A stretch of 64,000 bases of DNA, taken from contig NZ_JAYDCK010000003.1 in NCBI RefSeq assembly GCF_034555965.1, positions 3,286,001 to 3,350,000 on the forward strand, in the 5' to 3' direction. Every line of letters begins with the position of its first letter. Within the stretch, counting starts at the first letter, position 1. The position numbers were made by a program, and so were the translations under genes. The notes below the pieces were generated by a model, which saw only the letters and a program-made list of their open reading frames with translations, was not told the DNA's origin and did not search any database. This DNA is from Aquicoccus sp. G2-2 (GTDB lineage Bacteria > Pseudomonadota > Alphaproteobacteria > Rhodobacterales > Rhodobacteraceae). Shown one piece after another: positions 62,376-64,000 of the stretch.

Positions 62376-62970
62376 CCCCAACCGCCGCACCGTGATGACC
62401 GGCCTGACCGCAGGCGCGGCAGTGGCGGTATGGGGCGCGCCCGCCATGGCGATGACAGCCGATGGCGCGAAACGGTTGGTTGATGCCATCGTGGCGGATA
62501 TCAACAAGGTGATTGCGAAGACCAATTCCGAGGCGGCGAAAATCCGCGAGTTCGAGAAGATTTTTGTCGACTATTCTGATGTGCCCACGATTGCGCGCTA
62601 TGCGCTTGGGGTCGATGCACGCCGCGCCAGCGGGGCGCAGATGCGCGCCTTTACGGCGGCGTTCCAGCGCTATGTCAGCCGGAAATACGGCAAGCGGTTC
62701 CGCGAATTCATTGGCGGCAAGATCGAGGTGAAAAAGGCGCGGAAGGTGAAGAACTTCTTCGAGGTGAAGACGATCGCGCACCTGCGCGGGGAGTCGCCTT
62801 TCGAGGTGGCGTTTCTTGTCTCGGACCGTTCAGGACACCCGAAGTTCTTCAATATCTTCATCGAAGGCGTGAACATGCTGCTGACGGAGCGCACCGAAAT
62901 TGGCGCAATACTCGACCAGCGGCGCGGTGATATCAACGGGTTGATCAGCGATCTGAAGAAGCTGGGCTGA
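62353..62970 (+). CDS. mlaC: MlaC family phospholipid-binding protein
   Basis: This 205-residue protein has an N-terminal export signal with the twin arginine NRRTVMTGL at residues ~10-18 and a hydrophobic stretch cut near AMAM, then the MlaC/Ttg2D fold (residues ~40-205). It shuttles phospholipid between MlaA and the MlaFEDB transporter through the periplasm. The RR motif could mean Tat export, but Sec is also possible. Start and end overlap with mlaA as expected for one transcript. Confidence 0.9.
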   Translation: MQTPTHNNPNRRTVMTGLTAGAAVAVWGAPAMAMTADGAKRLVDAIVADINKVIAKTNSEAAKIREFEKIFVDYSDVPTIARYALGVDARRASGAQMRAFTAAFQRYVSRKYGKRFREFIGGKIEVKKARKVKNFFEVKTIAHLRGESPFEVAFLVSDRSGHPKFFNIFIEGVNMLLTERTEIGAILDQRRGDINGLISDLKKLG

Positions 62971-63065
62971 GGCGCCGGGCGTATTGCCGTTGGCAGGCGC
63001 CGTTCATTCTGAGCGTCTGTGTTGCCTTGCATGTCCGCCGCTAGCCAGTCGGAGGAACAGACACC

Positions 63066-63508
63066 ATGAGCGAGGCGAAAGAACGGCTGGAGGGGCACTG
63101 CCTTTGTGGCGAGGTGACAATCACCGTTGAGGGCTGGCACGAACCGCGCCCCGGGGTCTGCCATTGTCGTATGTGTCAGCGGTGGTCGGGGGTATTTTTC
63201 TGGCTTTTCGTGCCTCCAAAGAGGCGGTCACGTTTGAAGGGCCGGTGACGCGCTTTGCATCGTCGGCTTTTGCGGAACGGGCGTTCTGCGCGAGGTGTGG
63301 CTCACATCTCTGGATGCGGGATGTTGATGATGAGGCGAGCGGTTATGACCTGATGCCGGGGCTGTTTGACGAGGCACTTGGCTGGCCGTTGCGCTCGGAA
63401 ATATATGCCGATCATGCGATGGCATCAATGCGGCTGATAGGCGATCATCGACGCGCCACGAGGGCCGAGTATGAAGCGGCCCATTTGCACGTCGAGAGCG
63501 ACAACTGA
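63066..63508 (+). CDS. GFA/CENP-V family zinc protein (frameshifted as sequenced)
   Basis: The first part (GHCLCGEVTITV, CHCRMCQRWSG) and the second part (CARCGSHLW) are in different frames. The break is in a five-G run at 63188-63192. One extra G gives a 147-residue protein reading WSGGIFLAFRASKEAV across the join. The cysteines match the GFA (glutathione-dependent formaldehyde-activating-like) fold that binds zinc; substrates of most members are unknown. GGAGG lies before the ATG. Confidence 0.85.
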
Positions 63509-63517
63509 GCGCCCGCG

Positions 63518-64000
63518 TTAGCGTCTGGCACCGCCGCCAAAGATGTCGCGCAGCACGCCGCCGATGGTGTTGTTGCGCCGCTGGTTGCGCTGTTGCTGGG
63601 TGTTGACCTGAGGCTGTGGTTTGGGCTTGGGCGCCAGCATTGGCAGCGGGCGCGCGGGCAGACCTTTTTCGGCGCGCACCATGGTTTCATGCCAAATCTC
63701 TGCCGGCAGGCCGGAGCCGGTGACGCCGGTGAGCGGTGTGTTATCGTCATAGCCCATCCAGACACCGGCAACATAATCGGCAGAGAACCCCATGAACCAC
63801 GCATCGCGCGCCGATTGCGAAGTGCCGGTCTTGCCCGCGACTTCGCGGTCGGCCAGCGCGGCACGGCGACCGGTACCGTTGGTGACGACCTTGTGCATCA
63901 TCCAGATCAGCTGCGCTGCTGATTTTTCCTGAATAACGCGTTCGCCAATGCCAGACGTGGCCGAGAAGATCGGGTCTTCAGAGCCAAGCAGGCGCAGGTC
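63518..64000 (-). CDS. class A penicillin-binding protein (PBP1A-like), C-terminal part
   Basis: The frame is open from base 64000, so the N-terminus is outside the window; 160 residues are visible. KTGTSQSARDAWFMGFSADYV contains the transpeptidase KTG box, and LPAEIWHETM continues the family end. The C-terminal tail is rich in Pro, Gln, Arg and Asn. Class A PBPs polymerise and crosslink peptidoglycan at the inner membrane. Assignment rests on this fragment only. Confidence 0.88.
   Translation of the reverse strand, partial: DLRLLGSEDPIFSATSGIGERVIQEKSAAQLIWMMHKVVTNGTGRRAALADREVAGKTGTSQSARDAWFMGFSADYVAGVWMGYDDNTPLTGVTGSGLPAEIWHETMVRAEKGLPARPLPMLAPKPKPQPQVNTQQQRNQRRNNTIGGVLRDIFGGGARR

Overview
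The window is GC-rich, densely packed bacterial chromosome. Gene content points to an alphaproteobacterium of the Rhodobacterales (Roseobacter group). The main pointers are a YjbH/YjbF exopolysaccharide pair, a DUF2793 protein, a DUF5928-type GlcNAc-transferase, a TIGR03084 protein, NnrU, an alphaproteobacterial TamA/TamB pair, and a site matching the CtrA consensus exactly. This assignment is an inference from families. No rRNA, tRNA, CRISPR array, transposon or prophage was seen.

Layout. 1-8.7 kb is a surface-glycan block: an RTX protein cut by the window start, a GT2 glycosyltransferase and kpsT/kpsE on the minus strand, and divergently kpsM, an RgpF/WbsX-type two-domain protein and a PAPS-type sulfotransferase-like protein. 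8.7-20.2 kb continues the theme with a DUF2793 protein, a Wzc-like tyrosine autokinase, a CapD/FlaA1-type nucleotide-sugar dehydratase, UDP-glucose dehydrogenase, a PPP-family phosphatase and YjbF/YjbH. 20.4-23 kb is modABC (molybdate uptake). 23.3-33.2 kb holds a TIGR03084 protein, NnrU, acyl-CoA thioesterase II, a cation efflux transporter with a divergent MerR regulator, and tamA-tamB. 33.4-48 kb holds an FMN-dependent glutamate-synthase-like protein next to a PoxB-like enzyme, an SGNH hydrolase, polA, a zf-CHCC protein, a branching GlcNAc-transferase divergent from a sulfotransferase, smc and a LysR regulator. 48.2-64 kb is mostly housekeeping: OmpA-like, AhpD-like, GNAT, CinA-like, sfsA, map, rsmD, a ferredoxin-reductase-like flavoprotein, peroxiredoxin, pterin dehydratase, a FemAB-like acyltransferase, GDPD, RidA, a type I secretion pair, mlaA-mlaC, a GFA-family protein and the C-terminus of a class A penicillin-binding protein.

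How the genes work together. The first 20 kb would supply UDP-glucuronate and modified UDP-sugars (Ugd, CapD), build and decorate glycans (GT2, RgpF/WbsX, sulfotransferases), export them by a KpsMTE-type ABC route, and control chain length or export with the Wzc kinase and YjbFH. The type I secretion pair near 60 kb is a plausible exporter for the RTX protein at the other end. TamAB and MlaAC serve outer-membrane assembly and lipid balance.

Data quality matters for reading this window. Eight genes carry nine breaks, and each is repaired by adding one base, eight times in or beside a G/C run and once in a T run. This looks like homopolymer under-calling in the consensus sequence rather than gene decay. 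The affected genes are annotated at full length with the break noted. The non-coding signals that stand out are the CtrA-type promoter upstream of capD, a hairpin that would hide the ribosome-binding site of the DUF2793 gene, and a MerR-type promoter with a 19-bp spacer in front of the cation efflux gene.
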